Shown here one piece after another: positions 24,603 through 35,080 of a stretch of DNA of 64,000 nucleotides (the stretch's first letter is position 1; every line of letters starts with the position of its first letter). Source of the stretch: Viscum album (lineage: Eukaryota; Streptophyta; Magnoliopsida; Santalales; Viscaceae); the NCBI GenBank assembly GCA_963277665.1, contig CAUJRU010000139.1:682001-746000 (forward strand), read 5' to 3'. The position numbers were made by a program, and so were the translations under genes. The notes under the pieces are model-generated. The model saw only the letters and a list, made by a program, of their open reading frames with translations. It did no database searches and was not told the origin of the DNA.

Positions 24603-26880
24603 ATGGGAAAAACCAAGCTAACTAATGAAGGTGAACATAGTGACCCGAAGCATCTTCAAGTTTCTTCAAGAAATATTTTTCAAGGAAAAGTCGTCGATTT
24701 TGAGTGGCTGTATGAGACAGATTTATCGCTTAATTAAGATCTCTCATTTCAAGGTCTGGAATTTCTATTTAATGAGATAAATAAAGAATTTGTATATGCA
24801 ATAGAATTAAATGATTTCTTTAATAGTGTTTAGTTCAGTTTTGGTGAGACTAAAGATAATATTTCTTCAAAGATAAAGTACAAAGAGTTTTTTTTCCTTT
24901 GTAGAAATAACTAAAAATTTAAAATGTCCCCCTGAAGGTGTTTTTCATTTCGAACTGCATTCTATTGGTAACCCAGATCATAATTCTATGGACATTATGT
25001 CATTTCTATTTGGAATAACCCATATCAAGAAAATGTTTGTTAAGGACCTTGAAGCTGATCAAAAGGTTTGGTTAAAATTTATTCAGACAACAATTTATCC
25101 TAGAGTATATGAGATGGAGAAAATTTTATATCCAGACATTTACATTATGTTTTTGTACATAAGTTATATAAATTTGAATTTTCCAAGGTATATGTTGATT
25201 TATTTGATCTATTATTGTCAAATTGAGGCTCGTATGTCTTTTTATCCTTATGGAAGGATACTATCATAAATTTTGTTCAGAAATAATATGGTTTATGTGT
25301 CAAGATCAAGAATTAAATGTCATCAAAGTAATTTTATAAACACTGGTACTCTTAGAAATTTTGGATTTTACTAGAGTATAGTGGAAAGAAAACTTATGCC
25401 ATTTGGTGAAGATGGCCAAAAAAATCCGGATCATTTGCATAGGGGGAGAAAAGTGCTATTGGAAATAAAGGGATTGGAGAAACTAGAGGTGATGGAGTTT
25501 CCAAATCTACCTAGAGAAAATAGAGACTTATTAAAGAAGAAGAGGAAGAATAAAATTTTCTTGAGGAATTGGTTATGAAACCAAGGGAAAGAGTAGATCC
25601 ACCTACTGAAGAACCACTGTTGGGTTCATGTGAGGATACTAGTTCAGTTCATTTGGAAGAACATATTCTTGAGGAAGACCAATAGGTTAAAAGTCAAATT
25701 TGAGATATTTAGGGTGTCGTTATTCCATTTTTTTAGGAGGAAGAGAAAACTATTCAAGAAGAAACTATTCAAGGAGAGAAACAGATGCTCAGATCTGAAA
25801 ATGTGGCTATAGAAATTGTTGTGAATCTTATTTTCTCAGTTTTTGATCATTTGGTTGAGAGACAAGAATCTGTTTCTAGAGACAAAATAGAATTTCTTGA
25901 TAGTATATCTTGTTCAGGTGAAAAATCAATTTAAAAACAAGTGTAGAAGTCTATGGATAAGTTTGATTCAAGATCTTTAGAAATTATGGTTGTTGATTAG
26001 TTACAACATCTAGATGAAGGGAAATTTGATTCCTTGACTAATTAGGTTCAATATCTAGTGATGAAGTTTAATAAAGTTAAAGATGAAAATTTTATTCTTA
26101 AGTAGGAGCTAGATACCTCAAAGAAATATTTTGTTGATTAGAGGAATTCATCAACACCTAGACTAGAGTTTGAGTCTCTTCAGACTCGTATTAGAGAATT
26201 AAAAGAAAATTTTGTTTCAAGGAAAGATTTTGATTCTTTGAAGAGGTAAATTCTAGCTGAAGTTGGAAAAATTTGATCTGAATCTATTTCCAAAATAAAT
26301 TTTGGAGACTTTAAGTGGTATTTAGGAAGATATTTTGAATCCATTAAATGTATTATTTCTCAAACCAATGCTTCAACGTCTTCCCTTTATACCTATCCAG
26401 ATCTGATTCACAGATTTCAAACAATCATAACCATTATGGCTGACATGAATAACCGTCTACAGAACCTTTAGTGCAACAGTGCTCCATTATCAGTTTTTTT
26501 GGATAATCAAAGATATATTGTTGAGTAATTAACTTCAAGTGAACCTAGTATCAGTCATATGCTCAATAACTTCACAGATAAATTAGACCATTTTATTCAG
26601 CAAGAGGAGAGTTTCATGACTTTTTGAAAGTCAGTATTGTTGAAAATTTTCATTAGTCAAGATTTCATAGTTTTGATTATGAAGTTGGGAAATGTTCTTA
26701 TAAAAAATTTTGGGTACATATGGTAGAGCTGAAAGACATGTTTCAAGTTTCTCAAAATCCTATAGAACCAAAAACTGAACCAAATCTTACCCAACCGCTT
26801 TTATCCTAACCATATCAGTTGGATAACCTGTTTCCTAGTCAAAATGACTATTTTACTTATACAATTTTTTATCAATAAAA
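24603..26880 (+). pseudogene. Env-like / post-pol region of Sirevirus B (broken)
   Basis: It starts at ATG 24603 (MGKTKLTNEGEHSD). Readable parts at 24988-25269 include a Sirevirus-like segment (VWLKFIQTTIYPRVYEMEKI then YIMFLYISYINLNFPRYMLI). From 25840 to 26330 the translated pieces are rich in Asp-Ser, Lys and Glu and suggest coiled coil. Near 26790 a short hydrophilic end is seen. As in Sirevirus A, an envelope role is conjecture. Confidence 0.6.
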
Positions 26881-27045
26881 TTTATTTATTCTTATTTTTA
26901 GTGCTTTATTTCACATACTTTTTTTTTATTTCTATATCCAAAAATCCAGTCTTATTTATCTACATATATTATTATAAGATTCACTTACTGATATGTGAAA
27001 AATTAAACGTGTTTTAATTTTTTTTCTATTCTTTCTTTTTAATCT

Positions 27046-27063
27046 TAGAAAAAGGGGGAGAAA
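27046..27063 (+). promoter_or_regulatory. Upstream polypurine tract of Sirevirus B
   Basis: TAGAAAAAGGGGGAGAAA matches the tract of Sirevirus A but lies about 140 bases before the 3' LTR. Repeated polypurine tracts are a reported trait of Sireviruses. Confidence 0.7.
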
Positions 27064-27186
27064 TTTGGATAAAAACAACATTTCTTTTTATCAAAATAAT
27101 TCTATAAAATCAAATTTAAAATTATTTTCTTTAAAATGATTATAAAATTATAAATTCCGTTAATAATTTTATGGGTTTTGTGATCA

Positions 27187-27201
27187 TAAAAAAGGATATA
27201 T
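27187..27201 (+). promoter_or_regulatory. LTR-adjacent purine tract of Sirevirus B
   Basis: A purine run including AAAAAAAGGA directly before the 3' LTR start. It is weaker than the tract at 27046. Confidence 0.5.
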
Positions 27202-28847
27202 TTTTGGGCATGTATTATTTCCACAATACTCTATAAATTATGATTATTTTGATGCTCACAAATACCCTTGTTTGTTTTAATAATGATCTTGATTTAAGTG
27301 AATTTTGGGGATTTAATATTTTTATTATTTATTCTGAAATTAATTTCATGTTTGTAATTCACAATTAATATTTATCTAAGTGTTTGGGGTGTGTTTTTAA
27401 GTATTTTGGAAACACTATTCATACCCTACATGGTTTAATGTAACGTATGGAATCAACCCTACACTATGTATAGTGCATATGGATTATGATCCCTACATTA
27501 GTCTTTAACCTTACGCTAGAAGAATAAAGTAACCATATGTTCAGATCAGTACATACGGTTAATCAACCTTACATTATCAGGAAATTATGGTTAAAGAACC
27601 TTATGTTTGAAAGGAACATTACGTTTGTTAAGAGAAGAATGTATTGTTAAATAACCCTACATAAGTAATGAACCTTACATTGCAAAGAGAAATGTATTGA
27701 TCATCAAAATTACTTTTATGATAAACCCGATATTTTCAAACTTATATTTGAAAGATGAATGCTATTTAGTTGAACCCTACATTGAGTATTTTTTTCTATT
27801 TTTGAAGGAACTATATATTTTACTTTTCAACATTAGAGATTTATTTTCATGATATTTTCTGTAATTTCTTCAATGGACTTGATTGAGTTATAGGCTGTTT
27901 TGAAGCTCATTTTTTGACTATTTTTAAGATATTTTTATTTGATTCAAAGGATCATATTTAATGGATAAAATAACTCTTATTCTTAAGGGAAGTTATGACT
28001 ACCCTAGTAAATTAAATTTTGAATTTCTACAGCTCATCAAGCATCTTCTCTGGATCTAGAATTTTCAAAATCAAGATGCTCATTATATAGTTCTTCGATT
28101 ATTATTTTCCAAAAAAATAGAGAGAAGATATATTATTCAATCTTTCTGGTGATCATATACACAGTGCTACAAGGAATGAACAAATCATGAATAAAGATAC
28201 ACTTTGAAGATATACATGTTCAATCCTGTAATTTTGCAACCACTTTGTTTTTGTTTTCGTTCATAAAATTGAAGATCTCTTGTTCAACTGGATATCTTCA
28301 GACTTATTTCATCTTGAAAATTATCTTTCTGAAGAATAAGATCTATCTAATGTCAATTACATGCTACTTCAACTATGAAGATCAATTTTTTTCAACAAAT
28401 CAAATCCCTTTTTGATTTATTTGAATTTTGACTGCTCGTACTCAATTGAAGTGGAGTGTCAACTTATTGATCTAAGCTGTGGATAATTGGTTCTCTATTT
28501 AAAACTAGAATACTTTGTTTTTAGTCTTATTTATAAAGGTATCAATTTCCTTCACTCAATTGTAGGATTTTTGGTCTTGTGAAAAGAGGACCGGACTAAT
28601 GAAATCCATCGAGCTCATAGAGAGATCATCTGGTGGAGTATACTAGGGGATATTTGTGCCCCGAACCACTATAAAAAGTTGTGTTTTTTCTTTCTGTTAA
28701 TCCACTACTCATACTTTCATATGGAAGATAAACACTAAAAATCTACATTATTTACATAGGGTTCCAAAAATCAGAACTGTGAAAGAATTTAGAAAAGGCA
28801 CAATTCACCCCCCCCCCCTTGTGTGTTTTGTATATTCCAACCTAACA
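27202..28847 (+). repeat. 3' LTR of Sirevirus B
   Basis: It starts TTTTGGGCATG, against TGTTGGTCATG in the 5' copy, and ends CCTAACA. An 11-base C run lies at 28808-28818. Confidence 0.9.
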
Positions 28848-28852
28848 CTATC
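28848..28852. repeat. Right target-site duplication of Sirevirus B
   Basis: CTATC, against ATATC on the left. Confidence 0.5.
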
Positions 28853-29077
28853 CAATAATCACAACTTTTTTGATTATGATGAATCCCTACCTAAATAAAT
28901 AAAGTGATGAGTTTCATACTAAATCAAGGTCATTTATTAGTGAAATATAGATATTGTATCTTTAAATAGATATGATGTATGGAGTCATCATTTTAGTGGA
29001 ATAACTTTCATTAAAATTCCTTGATGAAAATATATAAAACATGATAATGACTCATTGATATGTCTTTTTTGTAGATT

Positions 29078-30240
29078 ATGGAATACATTTACATAATAAT
29101 ATTTAGATCATTTATTGGTATGACCTATAAAACTTTTAAATATTGGTATCTAGGACTGAGGATATTTTTCAAGGAGAAACATCCTAAGAATCTAAATATG
29201 AATGTTATAATGATTAAATTCACCAACTCTAAAACATGGGTTTTAGATATTGGGTGTGCTTTGTGCTTAAAAATACATACTTAGAGCTATAATGGAATTG
29301 ATAAAGGGTGAATTAGATATTTTTGTCTATAATGGAGAAAGTGTTACTACATTAGAAGTTGAAACTTGTGATCTAATTCTACCCAATTGATTAGTTCTAA
29401 CTATTATTATGTCCCCACTATAAACATGGATTTAATTTATGTATCTTGTTTGGACAAGATAGGATATTCATTCATTTTTAATAACAAGAGTTATTATATA
29501 TATAATAATTAAATTTTTTATGGCATTGGGAAATTAATTAATGATTTATATATTCTAGATATGGATAATACCATCTATAAAATATAAAATAAGAAGTCTA
29601 GGTTTATTCTAATCCAACCTACCTTTGGAATTGTCACCTCAGACATATGAATGATAAATGAATTCAAATACTCTAGATAAATGGATTGTTGGACTCATTC
29701 AATTATGAATGATTTAAGAATTGTGAATCCTATTTATTGGGAAATATAACCAAAATTCCTTTTGGGATAATAATTGAAAGGGTTAGAGGAATATTCGATC
29801 ACATACATAGTGATTTATGTGGACTAATAATCACACATATGAGTGGTGGTTTTAGGTACTTTGTAAATTTTACTGATTAATTTATTCAAAATGGTGGTGT
29901 GTTTATAATTAAACAAAATTATGGGAATTTTTAAAAGTTTAAAGAGTTTTAAAATGATGTACATAATCAGCTAGGAAATACTATTAATATTGTCTAATGA
30001 TATCTGGGTGGGGAATACTTAAGATAGTAATTCATTGATAATATTAGAGATTATGGAATAATACCACAACTCATTCCTCCTAAAACACTATAGTGGAATA
30101 TTGTGTCTAAAAGGAGTAATAATACCTTGTTGGGCATCATTTTATTAATTATGAGTCAATGTGACGTTATTATTTCATTCTATTGTTATTCTCCAGAAAC
30201 TACTGCATTTCTACATAACCTGTACCAACATGAAAATTAC
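29078..30240 (+). pseudogene. pol: Copia D gag-protease-integrase remnant (broken)
   Basis: The open segment 29078-29284 ends with TWVLDIGCALCLKIHT, the copia protease box with its Asp kept. Further pieces read VSCLDKIGYSFIFNNKSYYI (near 29440-29500), a preintegrase-like stretch near 29620-29760, and integrase fragments with HIHSDLCG (about 29801), LGGEYLR and IPPKTL. Stops occur every few tens of codons. This lineage differs from the Sireviruses in the window. Confidence 0.75.
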
Positions 30241-30289
30241 CTATATTAGTAAAAGAATTCATGATTAACTATTACTATTTTATTATGTT

Positions 30290-31604
30290 TTATAATAGAT
30301 TCGGATAGAAATATTTACATTTCACAGGAACATTAAACACCATGAAATTATATATACTATAATAGATAGGAATAATATAGAGAGATAAGTGAAAAAATAA
30401 TAATTCAAACTCTAATGAAAACTCCATAGGAACAAATTATCCTATGAAGATCACTAGTTCCATAAATACTATAAAAATAAATAGAATCATAGGTAATATG
30501 ATTGAAATTATTAAGATAAATATAGAACATTGAAAGAAAATTAGTGAATGATGAGGTTTGAGAATATTGAAGCATATTTGGGGTGTAAAGGGCATTATGA
30601 CGATTACCTGAACATTTCAATGTAAATGTTATATGACCATTAGAATATGATGGATTAGCCTATAAATTACTTATTTTAAAAATCACAAATCATGCTTGTT
30701 TTATTTATAATCAATTCTTGTTTTTAAGGAAGTTAAATATTTTTTTGGGAATTTGGAAATTCTCCAAAGTCTAGAAATTACCATAAATCTAGATCCAGTA
30801 AAAAATTGATCGTGGAGCCAGACCAATTGTTGTGTATCAAAAATTGAACACTTTAATATGTACTCATGTGACCCTAATCAAAATGGATCAACCATAAGGG
30901 TATTTTATTTAACACATGAAGCTGGTTGGGACTCCACTGATTTTTTACAAAGGGTTGAAGCGACTGCATGACAAATAAACCGCATGTCTATCAGATAGAC
31001 CATTCTATATTTCTCACCAAATCCTTAATAAACTATATGAGTAACCAATTGATTTAAATATAAATCATAGTGACCAAATATTGTATCACAATGATGGTCT
31101 ATCATTTTTTCCCTCCAAGTATTGAATCCACTACATGAGTTCCAACTGTCGCATATTGAAGTGGATCAATTATATGGTTATACTTCTGTCAGAAAAAATT
31201 AAAAGTATTGGAGTGGTTGTAAGGTGATTCCAATATATTGAATGATAAATTCAAGAGACCTTATAATAGGGTTGTATTTCTAAGTACTAAAGTGACCTTA
31301 TGGGTTTCGAATGACCACATGTTCAACTAAAGTGATTGTATATTTAATGGACTGACTGCATGACCTTCTAAGGATTCTAAAATAATAATTTTTTCTAAGT
31401 GTTGAAGCGACTATGGAAAATATGAATTTGAAATTTTTAAGAAATAATGAATAAAGTGGGATCATATTTTAATATAACATATTCCAACCACCTTCTGTGG
31501 AAAATTAAATTCTTGGTTAGAGGAATTTAATGCAACCAAATTTCATTCAGAGTATGAGGATTTGTAATTATGCTTTATTAATAGATATTTATTGAGGAAT
31601 AAAC
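30290..31604. other. Unassigned AT-rich stretch with degenerate short repeats
   Basis: No protein motif is seen. From 30954 to 31420 variants of GTTGAAGCGACTGCATGACC recur: at about 30954, 31154, 31206, 31286, 31327 and 31402. This could be a decayed LTR or leader of copia D, or older DNA. Confidence 0.4.
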
Positions 31605-31830
31605 AATCACCAGTCGTCAGGTCTCAACAAACCACTGGGTTCCCGCACTACGCTCACTCTTCTCCTAGAGGATCCTCTCCACAAGCTACTGGTCAATACT
31701 ACAACTACAAAAAAGTCTTATGAAGAAGAGTCTCAAAGGCTCGTCACATCATAGGTGTCTTAATGTAACAGACGATGCATCAATCGAACGCCCGGTCTGT
31801 GAGTTATTAGTATTTTATTCATGGGGGCTA

Positions 31831-31855
31831 GGTTGGATTCGTGCTCGATCCAACC
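31831..31855. repeat. Inverted repeat in chromovirus 1 3' LTR
   Basis: Arms GGTTGGAT and ATCCAACC are separated by 9 bases. The counterpart at 39935-39959 keeps the arms almost intact. Confidence 0.6.
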
Positions 31856-32161
31856 TGAATGTTCCCCATCTTAATCCAAAACATAGTGGGGTATCACTCA
31901 AAGGGACTGTCTCGCTCCATGATTTCCATCACCGCTGACAGTTCGTCAAACAGACGTTCAATGTCAAAGTTATGGCCAAACGAAAGTAACAAGGTCGTAG
32001 TGGGCCCGGGTCCGGTACCGACCCGAACCGGCCTAGGCCCACCCGGTTCGGGTCGACCCGGACAGACCCGCTGGGTCCGGCCCGGCCCATGAGGGTCGCG
32101 AGGGTGTTGCAAGGGCTGCTCAGCTGAGGGGTACTGCGAGGGCGAGGACCGGTCCCGGGTA

Positions 32162-32452
32162 CCGCGAGGGCGGCGAACCGGCCGCGAGGGCAGCGGACCG
32201 GCCACGAGGGCGGCAGACTGGTGGCGAGGGTGGCGGACCGGCCGCGAGGGCAGCGGACCGACAACGCGGGCGCGGACCGACCACGAGGGTGGCGGACAGG
32301 CCGTGAGGGCGGTAGACCGGCCACACGGGCGCGGAACGGCCGCGGGTAGGCGGTCCGTCCATGGGTAGGCGAACTGAATGTGGGAGGTGGTCCAGCCATG
32401 GGTTGGCGGACCAGCCGTGGGGCGGCGGTCCAGCCGTAGGATGGCGGTCCGA
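32162..32452. repeat. GC-rich minisatellite in chromovirus 1 3' LTR (about 15 units)
   Basis: About fifteen 18-20 bp units, typified by CCGCGAGGGCAGCGGACCGG, follow in tandem. A second GGTGGCGGCTCGGTGG-type array continues to about 32575. The sister LTR has 8 units at 40305-40456. Long open frames here on both strands are products of the repeat, not genes. Confidence 0.88.
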
Positions 32453-33327
32453 CGGTGGCAGCTCGGTGGACAGCGCCGTCAGCTCAGTGGATGGCGGTGG
32501 CGGCTCGGTGGATAGTGTCGGCAGCTCAGCGGATGGCGGTGGCGGATCGGTGGACGGCGGTGGTGGCTCAGGGAAGGGGTACTGTGAAAGAGATGTCGCG
32601 TGGAATGGAGGTCGCGGGGCAGAGAGGGTTGCGGGGTAATGTCATTGCGTCGTCACCTTCATCGCGTTCAACACCACAAATCATCACAAGATTTGGAGAG
32701 GGTTCGGGCCATGTTTGTTTAGCCCGTACCCTCCTCGTTAGGGTGGTATCAAATGGCTCAACATAAACATGAATGAAGAACGTCAAACCCTCCCACAATT
32801 ATTGTTCCCAACCCACAAAATATGTTCCTTGTTTTAAAAAAAGGAAGAACATGGTAATATAATCACACACAAATTAAACCCTTACCTCGGGTTGTTCATT
32901 GACGTTGGTGCGAGGAGGGAAGAAGATGAAGTTGTCGATGTTCGTCTCGTTCTCCACACACCTCCAATTCCGGGATCGTGCATCGGTTCATCGTTGATGA
33001 AGACGTTCCTCATTGGAGGGTGTCTTGAGGAAGAAGTCGAAGTCAGCATTCTTCGTTGGAGGAGCGTTCTTCGTATGAAGTGTAATCCTCCAAGGGTTCT
33101 CCTCTCTCAATTTCACCCCACAAAATGAATGATGTGCCAATATAATTAACTTAAGAAGAAATTATGTTGGCACACCCAAGCTGGCGAAATTAATGTACCA
33201 CGTTGGCACAATTAATTAGCTCAATTAATTCTCTCAATTTAACGGCTCAATTTAATGGGTGGGGTGGAATATTGGGCAGTTGGGAGGTTTCTCCCCATTT
33301 AATGAGGGAGTTAAGAGGTTTAGGCTT

Positions 33328-33430
33328 CGGGTGGTCCCCACCACCATAACCTCTCATGGGAGGTTTGGCTCGGGTGGTCCCCACCACCATAACCTCTCAT
33401 GGGGGGTTAAGGTCTGGTGGTCCCCACTTC
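33328..33430. repeat. 43-bp tandem repeat in chromovirus 1 3' LTR
   Basis: Two full units and part of a third, built on GTGGTCCCCACCACCATAAC and CTCTCATGGGAGGTT. The counterpart lies at about 41257-41360. Confidence 0.8.
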
Positions 33431-33788
33431 TCAACTTCCACGTGGAGGTTTCAAATAAAAATAAATTGTTACACAGTTTTATTTTTATTTTATTCTTTCA
33501 CATAAAACCTTAAAACTAACCTTCACTCTCGACCAACTGCTGGCGAGGTGAAACTCTATTTAACTGAATAATGGCGCTGTGAGTTCAACGGTGCCCTCAG
33601 ATTTCAATTCCGAGCACCAATTTAAAAGTTAGAAAAACCTACTCACATGGTTACTAAACTTACTCGAAAAAAAGTTCATAACTTTATTCCGGGCACTCCA
33701 GGCCATAGAATCACACGCTATAAATTTTTGCGGACTAGTAAAATTACCATTTACTAAAAAAATTACATGGAAAGTCCGTTTCTTTACA

Positions 33789-33801
33789 TTCTCCCCACCT
33801 C
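33789..33801 (-). promoter_or_regulatory. Polypurine tract of chromovirus 1
   Basis: On the minus strand GAGGTGGGGAGAA directly precedes the 3' LTR. Confidence 0.8.
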
Positions 33802-33849
33802 AGGTATTTACATCCCCATAAACCGAAACTCATAACTAGGTAAACAAGT

Positions 33850-35080
33850 GGGGGTAGTGAGCACACATTTGAGCCTATCACTCCCATGTGCTCTCCTGGA
33901 GGTTCCCGTGCTACCAGCGAACGCGCACTAGAGGTATCGACCATCCACGAAGGACCCGCTCCTGATGATCCTCAATCTCTAATGGAACCTCTGTAAAAGT
34001 CGCCCCATCTTCGATGTCCATATCACCATGGTTGATGATGTGAGAAGGGTCGTGCACATATCTACTCAACTGGGACACGTGGAAAACGTCATGAACCTCA
34101 TGAAACTGATGTGGAAGAGCTAAGCGGTATTCCACCTCGCCAACTCATCTAAGGACCTAAAAAGCTCTGATGAATCTTGAAGATAACTTGTCGCCTCGGA
34201 TAAATCTTCGTAGACCTCATCAGGGTGAGACCCATAGAAATACGTGGTCATCATCCTCAAACTCCATAGGTCTCCGTATTCTATCAGAATAAGACTTCTA
34301 CCTACATTCTGTAGTCTTCATCCACTCCTGGATGATCTGCACCTTCTCTGTGGTAGCCCATACCATCTCTGGGCCCACTAGTGCAGACTCCCCTGGGTCA
34401 GTCCAACACAAAGGTAATCTGCAATATCACCCCTACAATGCCTTGAAAGGTGTCATCCCAATGGTGGAGTGATAGTTGTTGTTGTATGAAAACTCCGCCA
34501 AAGGTAAGTGATCCTCCCAGTTGCGACCGAAGTTGAGGACACAAGCACACAACATGTGCTCGAGGGTCTGAATGGTCCGCTCAGTCTGACCATCCGTATG
34601 AGGATGGAAGGCGGTTCTCAAACGAAGCTTCATCCCGAAAGCCTCGTGTAACCCCTTTTATAGCCGGGAAGTAAAACGTGCATCACGATCAGAGATAATC
34701 ATCAAGGGTACTCCATGTAACCGTACAATCTCCTACAGATAGTGGCGTCCCAAGCTCTCTACTGAACCCTGCTCTCTGATCGGTAAGAAGTGGGCCGACT
34801 TGGTGAGTAGGTCGAAGATCACCCAGATCGAGTCCTGACCTCTGGATGTACGTGGAAGTCCTGTCATGAATTACATGGATATCCCATCCCACTTCCACTC
34901 TGGGACCTCTAATTGCTGAACCAAGCCAGTTGGTACTAGATGCTCTGCCTTCACTTGCTGACAAGTGTGGCACCAAAATACAAGCTCTGCTACTACTTTC
35001 TTTATTCTCATCCACCAGTGCTGTCGTCGGAGATCCTAGTACATCTTCGCCACTCTTGGATGTACCGCTAGAGGGGAAGT
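33850..35080 (-). pseudogene. pol: Integrase and chromodomain of chromovirus 1 (broken)
   Basis: On the minus strand, part of the N-terminal zinc finger reads CHTCQQVKAEHLVP near 34985-34940. In the core, the first Asp before FMTGLP is a stop codon, the second is in IISDRDARF, and the Glu is in TDGQTERTIQTLE within 34633-34433. AEFSYNNNYHSTIGMTPF follows. The C-terminal part 34135-33911 holds YRLALPHQFHEVHDVFHVSQ, DPSHII and IPLVRVRW. A stop then precedes HGNLQESTWE, a chromodomain remnant, and YPHLF ends the protein. Such chromodomains steer insertion to marked chromatin; this one is dead. Confidence 0.9.

Larger units (their letters stand above)
17770..28847 (+). mobile_element. Sirevirus B (Ty1/copia), full length, decayed
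   Basis: Two direct LTRs of about 1.65 kb flank about 7.8 kb. The order is tRNA-Met-type primer site, gag, protease, integrase, RT, RNase H, env-like region, polypurine tract. The copia domain order plus a long post-pol coding region and AAAAAGGGGGAGAAA point to a Sirevirus of a family different from A. A near-match 5-bp target duplication is present. All coding parts hold stops and shifts. Confidence 0.9.
28853..31604 (+). mobile_element. Decayed Ty1/copia element D (non-Sirevirus lineage), partial
   Basis: Gag tail, protease, preintegrase and integrase remnants of a copia element lie at about 29078-30240. The wording is close to the common plant elements with WVLDTGCGSHI and NxISVSCLDKxG. 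RT and RNase H are not recognisable. Sirevirus B splits it on the left, and the truncated LTR of chromovirus 1 bounds it at 31604. The assignment of 30300-31604 to this element is by position only. Confidence 0.7.
31605..33788 (-). repeat. 3' LTR of chromovirus 1, truncated
   Basis: It aligns with about 39705-41718 of the other LTR. The roughly 1.04 kb that would complete its 3' end (counterpart of 38660-39704) is missing, and copia-flank DNA starts at once. On the minus strand the LTR starts TGTAAAGAAACGG at 33788. It holds a GC-rich minisatellite and a 43-bp tandem repeat. Confidence 0.88.

Noticed and set aside
27064..27201. Sirevirus B 3' LTR starting right after the strong polypurine tract
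   Set aside because: The 5' LTR has no counterpart of 27064-27201; homology begins at 27202.
31894..32405. Long Pro/Arg/Gly-rich open frames on both strands
   Set aside because: They coincide with the 19-20 bp GC-rich minisatellite, which keeps several frames open by base composition alone.
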